Origin: DASWOJ01 sp964242415
GTDB lineage: Bacteria > Pseudomonadota > Alphaproteobacteria > Acetobacterales > Acetobacteraceae
Direction: 5' to 3'
Assembly: GCA_964242415.1 (NCBI GenBank)
Contig: CAXTAT010000006.1
Location: forward strand, 124,001-188,000
Length of the DNA stretch: 64,000 bases
Made by a program: the position numbers and the translations under genes. Shown piece by piece: positions 28,463 through 36,939 of this stretch. Position 1 is the stretch's first letter. The number at the start of each line of letters is the position of its first letter. The notes under the pieces were generated by a model that was not told the DNA's origin, made no database searches, and worked only from the letters and a program-made list of their open reading frames with translations.

Positions 28463-29974
28463 TCAGGCCGTGCCGGGTTCACCATGGGACTTCAGCAGGG
28501 CGGCGGCGGTGCCGGTCCAGGCCGGAGCGCCCGTCAGCACGCCTTGGAATCCCTGCAGCGGCTCCCCCACGTGCAGGCCTCCGTCGTCCACCCAGAACTC
28601 GCGGATCGAGCGCTCATGCGCGGCCGTGCGGGTTTTCACGACCGAAACCGCCTTGCGGACCTCGCCTTCCGCCTCGAAGTAGCGCAGCAGCACGATGGCG
28701 TCGGCGAGGTAGCTGAGGTCCAGGTCGGTGCGGACATTGCCGACCAGGCCGTGCTGGCCCAGCACCATCAGGGTGACGATGCCGCGCTGGTTCAAGTAGC
28801 TCAGCAGCTCGTGCATCTGCAGCAGCAGGTGGCGCTCGCCGGGCATGGATTGCAGATAGGCGTTCAGGCTGTCGATGACCACGAGGCGCGCGCCGTCCCG
28901 CTCGACCGACGCCCGGATCAGGCCGGCGAACTCGCCCGGCGACAACTCGGCCGGGTCGATCTGGCGGATCGACAGCGCGCCGCTGGCGACATGGGGCGCC
29001 AGGTCCATCCCAAGATTCGCGGCGCGGGTTGTCAGGGTCTTCAGCCCCTCGTCGAACAGGAAGTAGGCGGCGTGCTCCCCCCGCCGCAGGGCGGCGAGCG
29101 TGGCGCAGCAGGCCGTCGTCGTCTTGCCTGCGCCGGAGGGTCCGATCAGCAAGGTGTTGGTGCCGGGCGTCAGGCCGCCGCCCAGCAGGCGATCCAGCCC
29201 CGGGGTGCCGGTGCTGACCGCCGCGCTGTCGAAGTCGGCATGGTGCTCGCTGGCGATCAGGCGGGGGTGGACAACCAGGCCGCCCGGCTCGATGGTGAAG
29301 TCGTGGAAGCCGCCGCGGTACTGGCTGCCGCGCAGCTTCACTACCCGCAGGCGGCGGCGCTCGGAGCCGTACTCCAGGGCAAGCTGCTCCAAGGTGACCA
29401 CGCCATGGGCGACGCTGTGCAGTTGCAGGTCGCCGTCCAACGAGGTGCGGTCGTCCAGCATGAACACCGTGCAGCCGCGCTGGGTGAAGAAGTGCTTCAG
29501 CGCCAGCACCTGCCGGCGGTAGCGCAGCGGGCTTTGTGCCAGCAGCCGCATCTCGCTCAGGCTGTCGAACACGACGCGGGAGGGGCGCAGCGCCTCGACG
29601 CGGGCCATGACGCCGCGCGTGGTCTCGCCGAGTTCCAGCTCGGAAGGGTGCAGCACGGTCTGCTCGGATTCCGGGTCGAGGCCGACCTCGCTAACCAGCT
29701 CGAAGATGTCCACGCCGTCCAGGTTCCAACCGTGGCTGGCGGCGACGGTGCGGAGTTCCTGTTCGGATTCCGACAGGGTGACATACAGGACGGTCTCCCC
29801 GGCCGCCTGGCCCGCCAGCAGGAATTGCAGGGACAGGGTGGTCTTGCCAGTGCCTGGGGTGCCCTCGATCAGGTAGACGCGGCCGGGTTCCAACCCGCCG
29901 GTCAGAACGTCGTCCAGCCCGGCGATGCCCGTCACCAGGCGGGGCGGGGCGGGCAAGTCTGCTGCTGGCATCAC
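28463..29974 (-). CDS. KaiC-like circadian-clock-family ATPase (two RecA-type domains)
   Basis: 503 residues, close to cyanobacterial KaiC. Walker A motifs GTPGTGKTT (38-46) and GPSGAGKTT (278-286), one per domain. By eye alignment to KaiC, the CII phosphorylation region reads TDLDLSYLAD. Thr416 and Ser421 match KaiC T426 and S431, but T432 is replaced by Tyr422. The CI catalytic Glu pair becomes Ser-Glu and the CII pair Asp-Glu. No kaiA or kaiB is in the window. Known bacterial KaiC homologues pair with histidine kinases for timing or stress signalling, and the operon here fits that. First of two genes; divergent from the luciferase-like gene by 109 bp. Confidence 0.88.
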   Translation of the reverse strand: MMPAADLPAPPRLVTGIAGLDDVLTGGLEPGRVYLIEGTPGTGKTTLSLQFLLAGQAAGETVLYVTLSESEQELRTVAASHGWNLDGVDIFELVSEVGLDPESEQTVLHPSELELGETTRGVMARVEALRPSRVVFDSLSEMRLLAQSPLRYRRQVLALKHFFTQRGCTVFMLDDRTSLDGDLQLHSVAHGVVTLEQLALEYGSERRRLRVVKLRGSQYRGGFHDFTIEPGGLVVHPRLIASEHHADFDSAAVSTGTPGLDRLLGGGLTPGTNTLLIGPSGAGKTTTACCATLAALRRGEHAAYFLFDEGLKTLTTRAANLGMDLAPHVASGALSIRQIDPAELSPGEFAGLIRASVERDGARLVVIDSLNAYLQSMPGERHLLLQMHELLSYLNQRGIVTLMVLGQHGLVGNVRTDLDLSYLADAIVLLRYFEAEGEVRKAVSVVKTRTAAHERSIREFWVDDGGLHVGEPLQGFQGVLTGAPAWTGTAAALLKSHGEPGTA

Positions 29975-30083
29975 GCTGTCCTAACCTCGCTTGAACGAAA
30001 CCGCACGTCGCCTGTTACTGTAGGCTTGTCGAGGCCCTATGCTCGCGGCGCCCTATACGCCCGGTGAAGTTTCGAGGTTCCCC

Positions 30084-31115
30084 ATGCGCCTGTCCGTTCT
30101 GGATCAATCCACCATCGCCGCCGGACGCAGCCCGGACAGCAGCATTCAGGAGACGCTGGCGCTGGCCCGGCACTGCGATGCGCTGGGCTATGACCGCTAT
30201 TGGCTGGCCGAGCACCACAATAGCGTCAGCCAAGCCGGCACCGCGCCGGAGGTGCTGATGGCCGCCGTCGCCGCCACCACCACCCGCATCCGGGTGGGCA
30301 GCGCCGGGGTGATGCTGCCGCACTACAGCGCGTTGAAGGTGGCGGAGGTGTTCCGCGTGCTTGAGGCGATTGCGCCCGGGCGGATCGACATGGGCCTGGG
30401 GCGCGCGCCGGGGTCGGACGGCCGCACCGCCCATGCGTTGAACCCTGCCGCGGGCGATGCCGCCGACCACTTTCCGGAGATGGTGCGCGACCTGCTGGCC
30501 TGGGTGCGCGGCGAGCGGCTGCCGGAAGGCCACCCGTTCCGCGACGTGACGGCGCAGCCTGCGGGACCGGGTGCGCCGGAACCTTGGATCCTCGGCAGCA
30601 GCGGGTATGGCGCGCAGGTCGCGGCATACTTCGGGCTGCCCTACTGCTTCGCCCACTTCATCACCGATGGGCGGGGCGCGGCGGAGGCGCTGGACACCTA
30701 CCGCGAGCATTTCCGCCCCAGTGACGGGCTTCGCAGCCCGCATGCTGCCCTTGCGGTATGGGCGCTGGCTGCCGAGACCGAGGAGGAGGCCGACCGCCAG
30801 TTTGCGTCGCGCGCCGTGTGGCGGCTGGGCCGGGACCGTGGGGTCTATGCCGCCCTGCCCTCCCCGGAAGCCGCCGCAGCCTATCCAGCCACGGCGGCCG
30901 AACGGGAGCGCCTGAACACAATGCGCCAGACGGCTTTCGCAGGCACCGGCCCGCGGGTCATGGCGATGCTGCGGGGACTGGGACGGGAGCACGGGGTGGA
31001 TGAGGTGGCCGTGCTGACCACCATGTATGACCCGGCGGCGCGGCGGCGCAGCTACGCGCTGCTGGCCGATGCCGCCAGCCTAGCGCCGGAACAGGTTCCG
31101 CTGGCGGCCGAGTGA
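30084..31115 (+). CDS. Luciferase-like flavin-dependent monooxygenase (LLM class)
   Basis: 343 residues from ATG 30084; earlier in-frame codons lack support and a GAGG lies upstream. TIM-barrel family marks: ARHCDALGYDRYWLAEHHN (residues about 29-47), RIRVGSAGVMLPHYSALKVAE, GRIDMGLGRAPGSDG and PWILGSSGYGAQVAAYFGLPY. These match the MsnO8/YhbW-like group. It binds reduced FMN and oxygen to oxidise an unknown substrate. Its last 36 bp overlap the 3' end of the small membrane protein on the minus strand. Confidence 0.85.
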   Translation: MRLSVLDQSTIAAGRSPDSSIQETLALARHCDALGYDRYWLAEHHNSVSQAGTAPEVLMAAVAATTTRIRVGSAGVMLPHYSALKVAEVFRVLEAIAPGRIDMGLGRAPGSDGRTAHALNPAAGDAADHFPEMVRDLLAWVRGERLPEGHPFRDVTAQPAGPGAPEPWILGSSGYGAQVAAYFGLPYCFAHFITDGRGAAEALDTYREHFRPSDGLRSPHAALAVWALAAETEEEADRQFASRAVWRLGRDRGVYAALPSPEAAAAYPATAAERERLNTMRQTAFAGTGPRVMAMLRGLGREHGVDEVAVLTTMYDPAARRRSYALLADAASLAPEQVPLAAE

Positions 31116-31382
31116 GCCGCCGCGCCACTGCCGGTACTTGAACGTTGCCCAGGCTACGCCAGCGGCGATCAGCAGGACCGGCAGCAGCATCGAGACGAGC
31201 CACAGCGCCAAGGCCGCGACCGCTGCCGTGCCGGCCAGCACCGCAACCAGCACTGCGCCGATCAGCAGCTTAACGGACACCGGCACGCCCGGCGCGGCGC
31301 GCGGGCGCAGGGGTTCGCGGAACTGACCGTCCGGGGTCATGTCGATGACGGGGGGCGTGCGGGCCGGGTCGATGCGGATCAT
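31080..31382 (-). CDS. Small membrane protein, two helices
   Basis: 100 residues. A polar N-terminus with Pro/Arg (about 1-35) is followed by VSVKLLIGAVLVAVLAGTAA and ALALWLVSMLLPVLLIAAGVA, two adjacent hydrophobic helices, then a basic tail (FKYRQWRGG). Both the ordered architecture and its place opposite the end of the monooxygenase gene suggest a real gene. Family and function are not recognised. The ATG is at 31382-31380. Confidence 0.55.
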   Translation of the reverse strand: MIRIDPARTPPVIDMTPDGQFREPLRPRAAPGVPVSVKLLIGAVLVAVLAGTAAVAALALWLVSMLLPVLLIAAGVAWATFKYRQWRGGSLGRQRNLFRR

Positions 31383-31413
31383 GCGAATGACTTGGCCCGC
31401 GGGGTTTGCTGCT

Positions 31414-32556
31414 TCAAGGCCAGGCCGTCCCGATGGCCGCAGGCCCGGCGCCCATGTCCAGGGCGACCCCGGGCCACAGCTTCACGCCGTCCCAGCGGAA
31501 CACCTGGATCGTGCGCTCCACCATGTTCTGCGCCAGCAAGGTGCGGCCGTCGCGGCTGAAGGCGATGCCCTGGGACCAGCGGCCGATAGGCGCGTCCGCC
31601 ACCAGGCGCAGGCGCTTGTCGGACAACTCGAACACCGAGAGCTTGCCGTGGTCGCCCAGGAAGGGGCTGCCGGCGGGCTTGGTGGTGCCCTCCTGCGTGC
31701 CGACCGCCAGGTACTTGCCGTCTGGCGACCACTTCAGGCCCTCGGGGGAGCGGCCCACGGCCTGGGTCTGGATGGCGCGGAACGGCTCGGCGGTCAGGTC
31801 GATCAGGCTCACGGTATCCATGTCGCCGTCGCCGCGGCCCATGTTGCTGACCGCCGCCAGCGTGCCGTCCGGCGACACGTCGATGGTGTAGGGCGCGATG
31901 CCGGTGGTGATCGGCCGCGGGTCCGCCGTGACGGCCCGGCCCTCGATGTGCAGCACCATGACCTGATTGTCGCCATACCGCGTGACCAGCGCGGCCTTGC
32001 CGTCGCGGGTGAACACGACGCCGCTGGGCAGGGTGCCGGCGCCGACCGTGACCAGGCCGGTCGGGGTCAGGCGGCGGTCGCTGATGGTGAACACCGAGAC
32101 GGTGCCGGCGGCACGGTTGGCGACCAGCGCCATGGTGCCGTCCGGCGACACCCGCACCATCCCCGCCCCGGCGCCGGCCCGCAGCCGCTGCACGATGGCC
32201 GGCGGCTTCGCGGTCAGGTCGATGACCGTCAGGCGGTCGTTCGGGCTGATGCCGCCCGGCCCGGCCGGGTCCGCCTTGGTGGCGGAGGTGACGATGGCGA
32301 ACGTCTCGTCCTGGCTGACGAAGACGGCCATGGGCGGGCCGACGACGCTGCCGGGCACGTCGATGGTGTCGGTCACCTTGGGCGGGGACTGCGACAGGTC
32401 GATGATGGACAGCGTGTCGGGCGCGGCCACCTCGGGGGCGACCTGGGCGCCGTTGTCCAGCACGGTGTGTGCGTCGTTGGACGATAGGGCGATGTCCGCA
32501 TGGGCAGCGTTATGCAGAACCGCCATGGCCGTTACCGCTGCAAGCAGGGTCCGCAT
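31414..32556 (-). CDS. Secreted beta-propeller (YVTN/YncE-like) protein
   Basis: 380 residues from ATG 32556-32554, with AGGGAGG just upstream. A signal peptide of about 20 residues (MRTLLAAVTAMAVLHNAAHA) precedes a repeated propeller pattern: VSPDGTMALVANRAAGTVSV, FTRDGKAALVTRYGDNQVMV, VSPDGTLAAVSNMGRGDGDM, WSPDGKYLAVGTQEG and FSRDGRTLLAQNMVERTIQV. Probably a periplasmic seven-bladed propeller that binds a ligand or partner protein; enzymatic lactonase activity is not assured. Downstream of the FAD oxidoreductase, 29 bp apart, same strand. Confidence 0.8.
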   Translation of the reverse strand: MRTLLAAVTAMAVLHNAAHADIALSSNDAHTVLDNGAQVAPEVAAPDTLSIIDLSQSPPKVTDTIDVPGSVVGPPMAVFVSQDETFAIVTSATKADPAGPGGISPNDRLTVIDLTAKPPAIVQRLRAGAGAGMVRVSPDGTMALVANRAAGTVSVFTISDRRLTPTGLVTVGAGTLPSGVVFTRDGKAALVTRYGDNQVMVLHIEGRAVTADPRPITTGIAPYTIDVSPDGTLAAVSNMGRGDGDMDTVSLIDLTAEPFRAIQTQAVGRSPEGLKWSPDGKYLAVGTQEGTTKPAGSPFLGDHGKLSVFELSDKRLRLVADAPIGRWSQGIAFSRDGRTLLAQNMVERTIQVFRWDGVKLWPGVALDMGAGPAAIGTAWP

Positions 32557-32585
32557 CGCAGCCTCCCTTGTTGTGGCTGCGTACG

Positions 32586-33701
32586 TTACGCTGCGTTCCG
32601 CTGGTTCACCAGGGCCGTCACATGGTTCCCCAGCGCCATCGAGGCGGTCAGGCCGGGGCTTTCGATGCCGAACAGGTTGACCAGGCCGCCGATGCCGTGC
32701 TGCGCCGGGCCGGACACCAGGAAGTCGGCGGCGGGGTCCTGGGGGCCGCTGATCTTCGGGCGGATGCCGGCGTAGCCCGGCGCCAGCGCGCCATCGGGCA
32801 GCGCCGGCCAGTAGCGGCGGATGGCGGCGTAGAAGCCGTCGGCGCGGCGGATGTCCACGTCGTAGTCCTCCGTCTCCACCCACTGCACGTCGGGGCCGAA
32901 GCGAGCCTGGCCGCCGAGGTCCAGTGTCAGGTGGACGCCCAGGCCGGCGGCCTCCGGCACCGGGTAGATCAGGCGGTGGAACGGGGCGCGGCCTTGCAGG
33001 GAGTAGTAGCTGCCCTTGCAGAGGTGGGGTCGCGGGATGCTGGCGGGCGGGATGCCCCCGATGCGCCGGGCCACGTCGGGGGCGTGCAGGCCGACGGCGT
33101 TGACCAGGACCTCGCAGGACAGGTCCATCGGCTCGTCGCCGCCGATTTGCAGGGTGAAGCCGCCGGAGCGTGCGGTGCCGCCGAGGACTGGGGCGTGGAA
33201 GACCACGGCGCCACCGGCGTTCTCGATGTCGCCCTGGAAGGCGAGCATCAGGGCGTGGCTGTCCACGATGCCTGTGCTGGGCGACAGCAGGGCGCCGGCG
33301 GCGTGCAGGGCCGGCTCCAGGCGTTGCGCGTCCTCGCCGGAGAGCAGTTGCAGGTCGTCCACGCCGTTGGCTTCGGCCTTGGCGCGGATGGTTTGCAGGA
33401 CGGGGATCTCGGCTGGCTCGGCGGCGACGATCAGCTTGCCGAGGCGGCTGTGCGGTATGCCGCGGCCGGTGCAGTAGTCATACAGCAGGTGCTTGCCCTC
33501 GACGCAGAAGCGGGCCTTGAGGCTGCCGGCGGGGTAGTAGATGCCGGCGTGCACGACCTCGGAGTTGCGGGACGAGGTGCCGGTGCCGATGCCGGCCGCG
33601 CCCTCCAGCATCCAGACTTCGCGACCGGACAGCGCCAGGGCGCGGGCGGCGGCCAGGCCGACGACGCCGGCACCGATGACGACGCATTCAACGTGTTCCA
33701 T
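32586..33701 (-). CDS. FAD-dependent oxidoreductase, L-2-hydroxyglutarate dehydrogenase-like
   Basis: 371 residues from ATG 33701-33699 (MEHVECVVIGAGVVG), with GGAGA upstream. The N-terminal dinucleotide fold is GAGVVGLAAARAL. TSSRNSEVVHAGIYYP (about 43-58) is the substrate-flavin segment of LhgO/DAAO enzymes. LCKGSYYSLQGRAPF and a C-terminal GLVNLFGIESPGLTAS close the fold. It likely oxidises L-2-hydroxyglutarate or a similar hydroxy/amino acid. Probably transcribed with the beta-propeller gene. Confidence 0.85.
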   Translation of the reverse strand: MEHVECVVIGAGVVGLAAARALALSGREVWMLEGAAGIGTGTSSRNSEVVHAGIYYPAGSLKARFCVEGKHLLYDYCTGRGIPHSRLGKLIVAAEPAEIPVLQTIRAKAEANGVDDLQLLSGEDAQRLEPALHAAGALLSPSTGIVDSHALMLAFQGDIENAGGAVVFHAPVLGGTARSGGFTLQIGGDEPMDLSCEVLVNAVGLHAPDVARRIGGIPPASIPRPHLCKGSYYSLQGRAPFHRLIYPVPEAAGLGVHLTLDLGGQARFGPDVQWVETEDYDVDIRRADGFYAAIRRYWPALPDGALAPGYAGIRPKISGPQDPAADFLVSGPAQHGIGGLVNLFGIESPGLTASMALGNHVTALVNQRNAA

Positions 33702-33768
33702 GGGGGTCTCCGGGGGTGCGTCCGGGGGGTGCGTCCGGGCGGCATCCAACACTGGACGGGGGTTGGGT

Positions 33769-34995
33769 TCAACGGGTCACCGGCTCGCCGCGGTCGTCGT
33801 CCTCGCGGTCGCTGCTGACGCCGACGGTGCGGATCAGGGCGGGGTGCATGACCCAGGCGTCCAGGCGGTCCGGCCGGCGGATGCCGTGGCGCAGGCGGTC
33901 CAGCGCGGTCCAGGCGAAGGCGGTACGCGGCAGGGCGGCGATGGCGTCCGGGGTCAGGCCGTAAGCCAGCAGCCGCCAGTCCACGTCGCCGGAGAAGCCG
34001 TCCTGCGCCACCCAGTCCAGCAGCTTGGCCGCGCCGGCGGCGCTGATGAAGTAGCCGTCCGCGCCGGGGGCGTTGTCCTCCGGCGGGAAGGTCAGCATCG
34101 CCTGCGCCAGGGTGCGGACGGTGAGCGCGTCGATGCCAGCCGGGTCGATGCGCGGCTCCAGCCGGTCGTTGGCGAAGCACACGTCGTAGTGCGGCGGCAG
34201 GCCCAATGGGCCGGTCCGTGCTGGCAGGGGCAGTAGGGGGATCACGTCGTCCTCGATCACCAGGCAGTGCCGATGGCCGGAGGTGCGGACCCAATCCCAC
34301 GCGGCGGCATGGCTGAGGAAGCAGCCCAGGGTGCCGCGGCCGCCGGTGTCGCCGGGGTGGGACAGCAGGCGGTTGACTGCGGCGCCGGGTAGGCGGCTGC
34401 CCTCCACGGCGGGGATGCGGTGGACGCCGGGGAACAGGCGCTCGATCCAGGAGCGGCGCTCGCTGTTGCGGTCCAGGTTGATGACGGCGATGGCGTAGGA
34501 ATCGCCGTCGCCGGGGTGGGTTGCGAGGGTGCGGGCGACGCGCTGGTAGAGCGCGGCTGCGTCCCGCTTGGCGGGGTATTCGGAATGGGCGGGGTCCCAG
34601 CGATGGGCCTCGGCGAAGCTGGCCTGCGACACCGGCCAGTCCCGTTGCTGCCGGGCCACGTCGCCCAACAGGGCGTGTAGGCAGGCGTTTGCGGGCTGGG
34701 TGATGAGCGTCTTTTGGGCGCGGGTGCGCAACGTTGGCAGGTCGTCCATGTGGAAGGCATACAGCGCGCTGTAGTGCGCCAGCCACTGCGCGTCGGGCAG
34801 GCCGCGGGCGGCGCGGCGGAATGCGGCGTCGGAGTCCGGGTAGTGCAGCGCCGCCTTTAGTTCCTGCTTGAGTTGCAGGCCGAGTTGCCAGTCGTCGGGA
34901 TGCTGCTGCAAGGCTGCGCGCCAGGCGTCGGCGGCCTCGCCATGCCGGCCGGCGGCGCGGGCGGCCAGGGCGGCTTGGATGGGGTCGGCGAGCAT
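33769..34995 (-). CDS. Glycosyltransferase family 25 with N-terminal TPR-like region
   Basis: 408 residues. Residues 1-150 are helical, with TPR character (AALAARAAGRHGEAADAWRA; LHALLGDVARQQRDWPVSQA). A GT25 domain then begins: YAIAVINLDRNSERR, LGCFLSHAAAWDWV and LVIEDDVIP (catalytic acidic run). GT25 enzymes act on lipooligosaccharide or collagen-type acceptors. The fusion with TPR suggests protein docking. Starts 10 nt downstream of tRNA-Glu, so it may be read through from the tRNA promoter. The C-terminal tail is acidic (SSDREDDDRG). Confidence 0.8.
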   Translation of the reverse strand: MLADPIQAALAARAAGRHGEAADAWRAALQQHPDDWQLGLQLKQELKAALHYPDSDAAFRRAARGLPDAQWLAHYSALYAFHMDDLPTLRTRAQKTLITQPANACLHALLGDVARQQRDWPVSQASFAEAHRWDPAHSEYPAKRDAAALYQRVARTLATHPGDGDSYAIAVINLDRNSERRSWIERLFPGVHRIPAVEGSRLPGAAVNRLLSHPGDTGGRGTLGCFLSHAAAWDWVRTSGHRHCLVIEDDVIPLLPLPARTGPLGLPPHYDVCFANDRLEPRIDPAGIDALTVRTLAQAMLTFPPEDNAPGADGYFISAAGAAKLLDWVAQDGFSGDVDWRLLAYGLTPDAIAALPRTAFAWTALDRLRHGIRRPDRLDAWVMHPALIRTVGVSSDREDDDRGEPVTR

Positions 34996-35005
34996 GGATG
35001 CGGGG

Positions 35006-35078
35006 TGCCCCGTACGGGATTCGAACCCGTGTTACAGCCTTGAAAGGGCCGTGTCCTAGGCCTCTAGACGAACGGGAC
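35006..35078 (-). tRNA. tRNA-Glu (anticodon UUC)
   Basis: Read on the minus strand: acceptor GTCCCGT (35078-35072) pairs with ACGGGGC (35013-35007). The anticodon stem CGGCC/GGCTG carries loop CTTTCAA, giving UUC. T-loop TTCGAAT is standard. The discriminator base is A and the genome does not encode the full CCA (ACCC follows). Confidence 0.93.
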
Positions 35079-35089
35079 CGTGCCGGGCG

Positions 35090-35118
35090 GAGGTAGCCTG
35101 GGAGGCCAGGCCGGTCAA
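35090..35118 (-). promoter_or_regulatory. Putative sigma-70-type promoter of tRNA-Glu
   Basis: -35 TTGACC at 35118-35113, a 17-bp spacer and -10 TACCTC at 35095-35090 on the minus strand, ending 11 bp before the tRNA 5' end. It sits in the gap after recJ (stop at 35136). Confidence 0.5.
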
Positions 35119-35135
35119 GGCGTGCTTCGCGGCGG

Positions 35136-36923
35136 CTACTCCGCCCGCGCCGCGTCGGCGATGAAGAAGCCGGCGGTGACGGTGCCGTTCCACTCCTCCG
35201 CCCGCAGGTGCCCGGCCAAGTGCAGCGGCGCGCCGGGCTGCAGCAGCGCGTCGGCCAGCGCGCCCTCGCGGGCACGGAACAGCAAGGTTTTCAGGCGGGG
35301 GCCGCCGCCCTCCCCCTGCACGTAGGCGCGGACGGTCGCGCCCTCCTTGCCGATGCGGTCGGCGCGGACGACCTGGGCGCGGGGGATGACGAACACCGGC
35401 TCCTCGTTGCCATTGCCGAAGGGGGACAGGCGGGCCAGTTGCTGCGCCAGATCGACCGTGGCGCCGGGTACGGCCAGGGTGCCCTCCACCGACAGGTCGG
35501 CGGCGCGCGGCAGGGCGGCGGCGTGGGCCAGGCGGCCGTTCAGGAAGGCGTGGAACCCGGCCATCGCGTCAAGGTGCAGCGAGAAGCCGGCCGCCATCGC
35601 GTGCCCGCCGCCGGTCGCCAGCAGCCCGGCCTGCCGCGCCGCCATGACGGCCCGGCCCAGATCGACCCCGGCCACCGACCGGCCGCTGCCCTTGACTAGC
35701 CCGTCCGCCAGCGCGCCCACGCAGGCCGGACGGTTGTAGCGCTCCTTGATCCGCCCGGCGACGATGCCGACCACGCCGGGGTGCCAGCCCTCGCCATGCA
35801 CCAGCAGCACGGCATGGCCGGCGGCGGACTGCCCGGCCGCCTGCTCCAGGGCGGCGTCCAGCATTGAGGCCTCGACCTGCTGGCGGTTGCGGTTGGTGCT
35901 GTCGAGGGTCTCGGCCAGGGCGCGGGCCTCGACGGGGTCGTCGGACAGCAGCAGGCGCAGGCCGAGGTCCGACGTGCTGATGCGCCCGGCGGCGTTGATG
36001 CGCGGCCCCAGGGCGAAGCCGCAGGTGAAGGCGGTCGGCGCATCGCGGGCGGCGGCGGCGACCAGCAGCGCGGCGATGCCGGGCCGGGCGCGGCGGGCCA
36101 TCACGCGCAGGCCCTGCACCACCAGGGCGCGGTTCAGGCCCGTCAGCGGCATCACGTCGCACACCGTCGCCAGCGCCACGAGGTCCAGCAGCTCGCGCAG
36201 GTCGGGTTCGGCCTGGCCGGCGAAGTAGCCGGCGCGGCGCAGGGTCCGCAGGGTGGCGATGGCGGTGAGGAAGGCTATGGCGGCGGCGCAGAGGCTGCCG
36301 AGACCGCTGGCGCAGTCGGCGCGGTTGGGGTTCACGGTCGCCAGCACCGGGGGGGGCGGGCCGTCGGCGACGTGGTGGTCCAGCACGACGACATCCGCCT
36401 GCCCGGCCACCGCCGCCAATGCCGCGGCGGCTGCCGTGCCGCAATCGACGCAAACGACCAGGGTGGCGCCGCGGCCGGCCAGGGATAGCAGGGCGGGGCC
36501 GTTGGGGCCGTAGCCCTCCAGCAACCGGTCGGGCACATGGGTCAGCACGGGGCAGCCCAGGCCGCGCAGGACGGTGGTGATGATGGCGGCGCTGCAGGCC
36601 CCGTCCACGTCGTAGTCGCCGAACACCGCGACGGTCTCGCCACGCTGGACGGCGGCGGCCAGGCGGGCGGCGGCGGCGTCCATGTCGGCCAGCACAGAGG
36701 GGTCGGGCAGCAGGGCGCGCAGGGTCGGCTCCAGGAAGTGCCTGGCGTCGTCCAGGCCGATGCCGCGCGCTGCCAGCAGGCGCCCGATCAGTTCCGGCAG
36801 GTCGAGGCGCTGGGCGATGCCCAGGCCGACCCGTTCCTCACCGCGGCGCCATAGCCAGCGGCGCCCGGTCAGGCTGGCGGACACGTCCAGGGCGGTGGCG
36901 TGGGTGTGGCTCAATGGAAGCAC
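35136..36923 (-). CDS. recJ: Single-stranded-DNA-specific exonuclease RecJ
   Basis: 595 residues; GTG at 36923-36921 is the likely start (weak ribosome binding site). DHH-family motifs: GDYDVDG (102-108), VVCVDCGT, LDHHVADG, FALGPRINAAGRI and the DHHA1 motif GGGHAMAAGFSL, all metal/DNA contacts in order. It degrades single-stranded DNA 5' to 3' in recombination and mismatch/base-excision repair. Last gene of the run hom-glpX-coiled coil-recJ on the minus strand. Confidence 0.95.
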   Translation of the reverse strand: MLPLSHTHATALDVSASLTGRRWLWRRGEERVGLGIAQRLDLPELIGRLLAARGIGLDDARHFLEPTLRALLPDPSVLADMDAAAARLAAAVQRGETVAVFGDYDVDGACSAAIITTVLRGLGCPVLTHVPDRLLEGYGPNGPALLSLAGRGATLVVCVDCGTAAAAALAAVAGQADVVVLDHHVADGPPPPVLATVNPNRADCASGLGSLCAAAIAFLTAIATLRTLRRAGYFAGQAEPDLRELLDLVALATVCDVMPLTGLNRALVVQGLRVMARRARPGIAALLVAAAARDAPTAFTCGFALGPRINAAGRISTSDLGLRLLLSDDPVEARALAETLDSTNRNRQQVEASMLDAALEQAAGQSAAGHAVLLVHGEGWHPGVVGIVAGRIKERYNRPACVGALADGLVKGSGRSVAGVDLGRAVMAARQAGLLATGGGHAMAAGFSLHLDAMAGFHAFLNGRLAHAAALPRAADLSVEGTLAVPGATVDLAQQLARLSPFGNGNEEPVFVIPRAQVVRADRIGKEGATVRAYVQGEGGGPRLKTLLFRAREGALADALLQPGAPLHLAGHLRAEEWNGTVTAGFFIADAARAE

Positions 36924-36939
36924 GGAATGAGAATGCAGG

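Noticed and set aside
26485..29974. A full circadian kaiABC cluster
   Set aside because: Only a KaiC-like protein is present; neither a KaiB nor a KaiA-like gene is visible in the neighbourhood, and one phosphosite is changed.
27236..30067. 943-codon plus-strand frame opposite the KaiC-like and kinase genes
   Set aside because: Antisense to motif-bearing proteins with no domain of its own.
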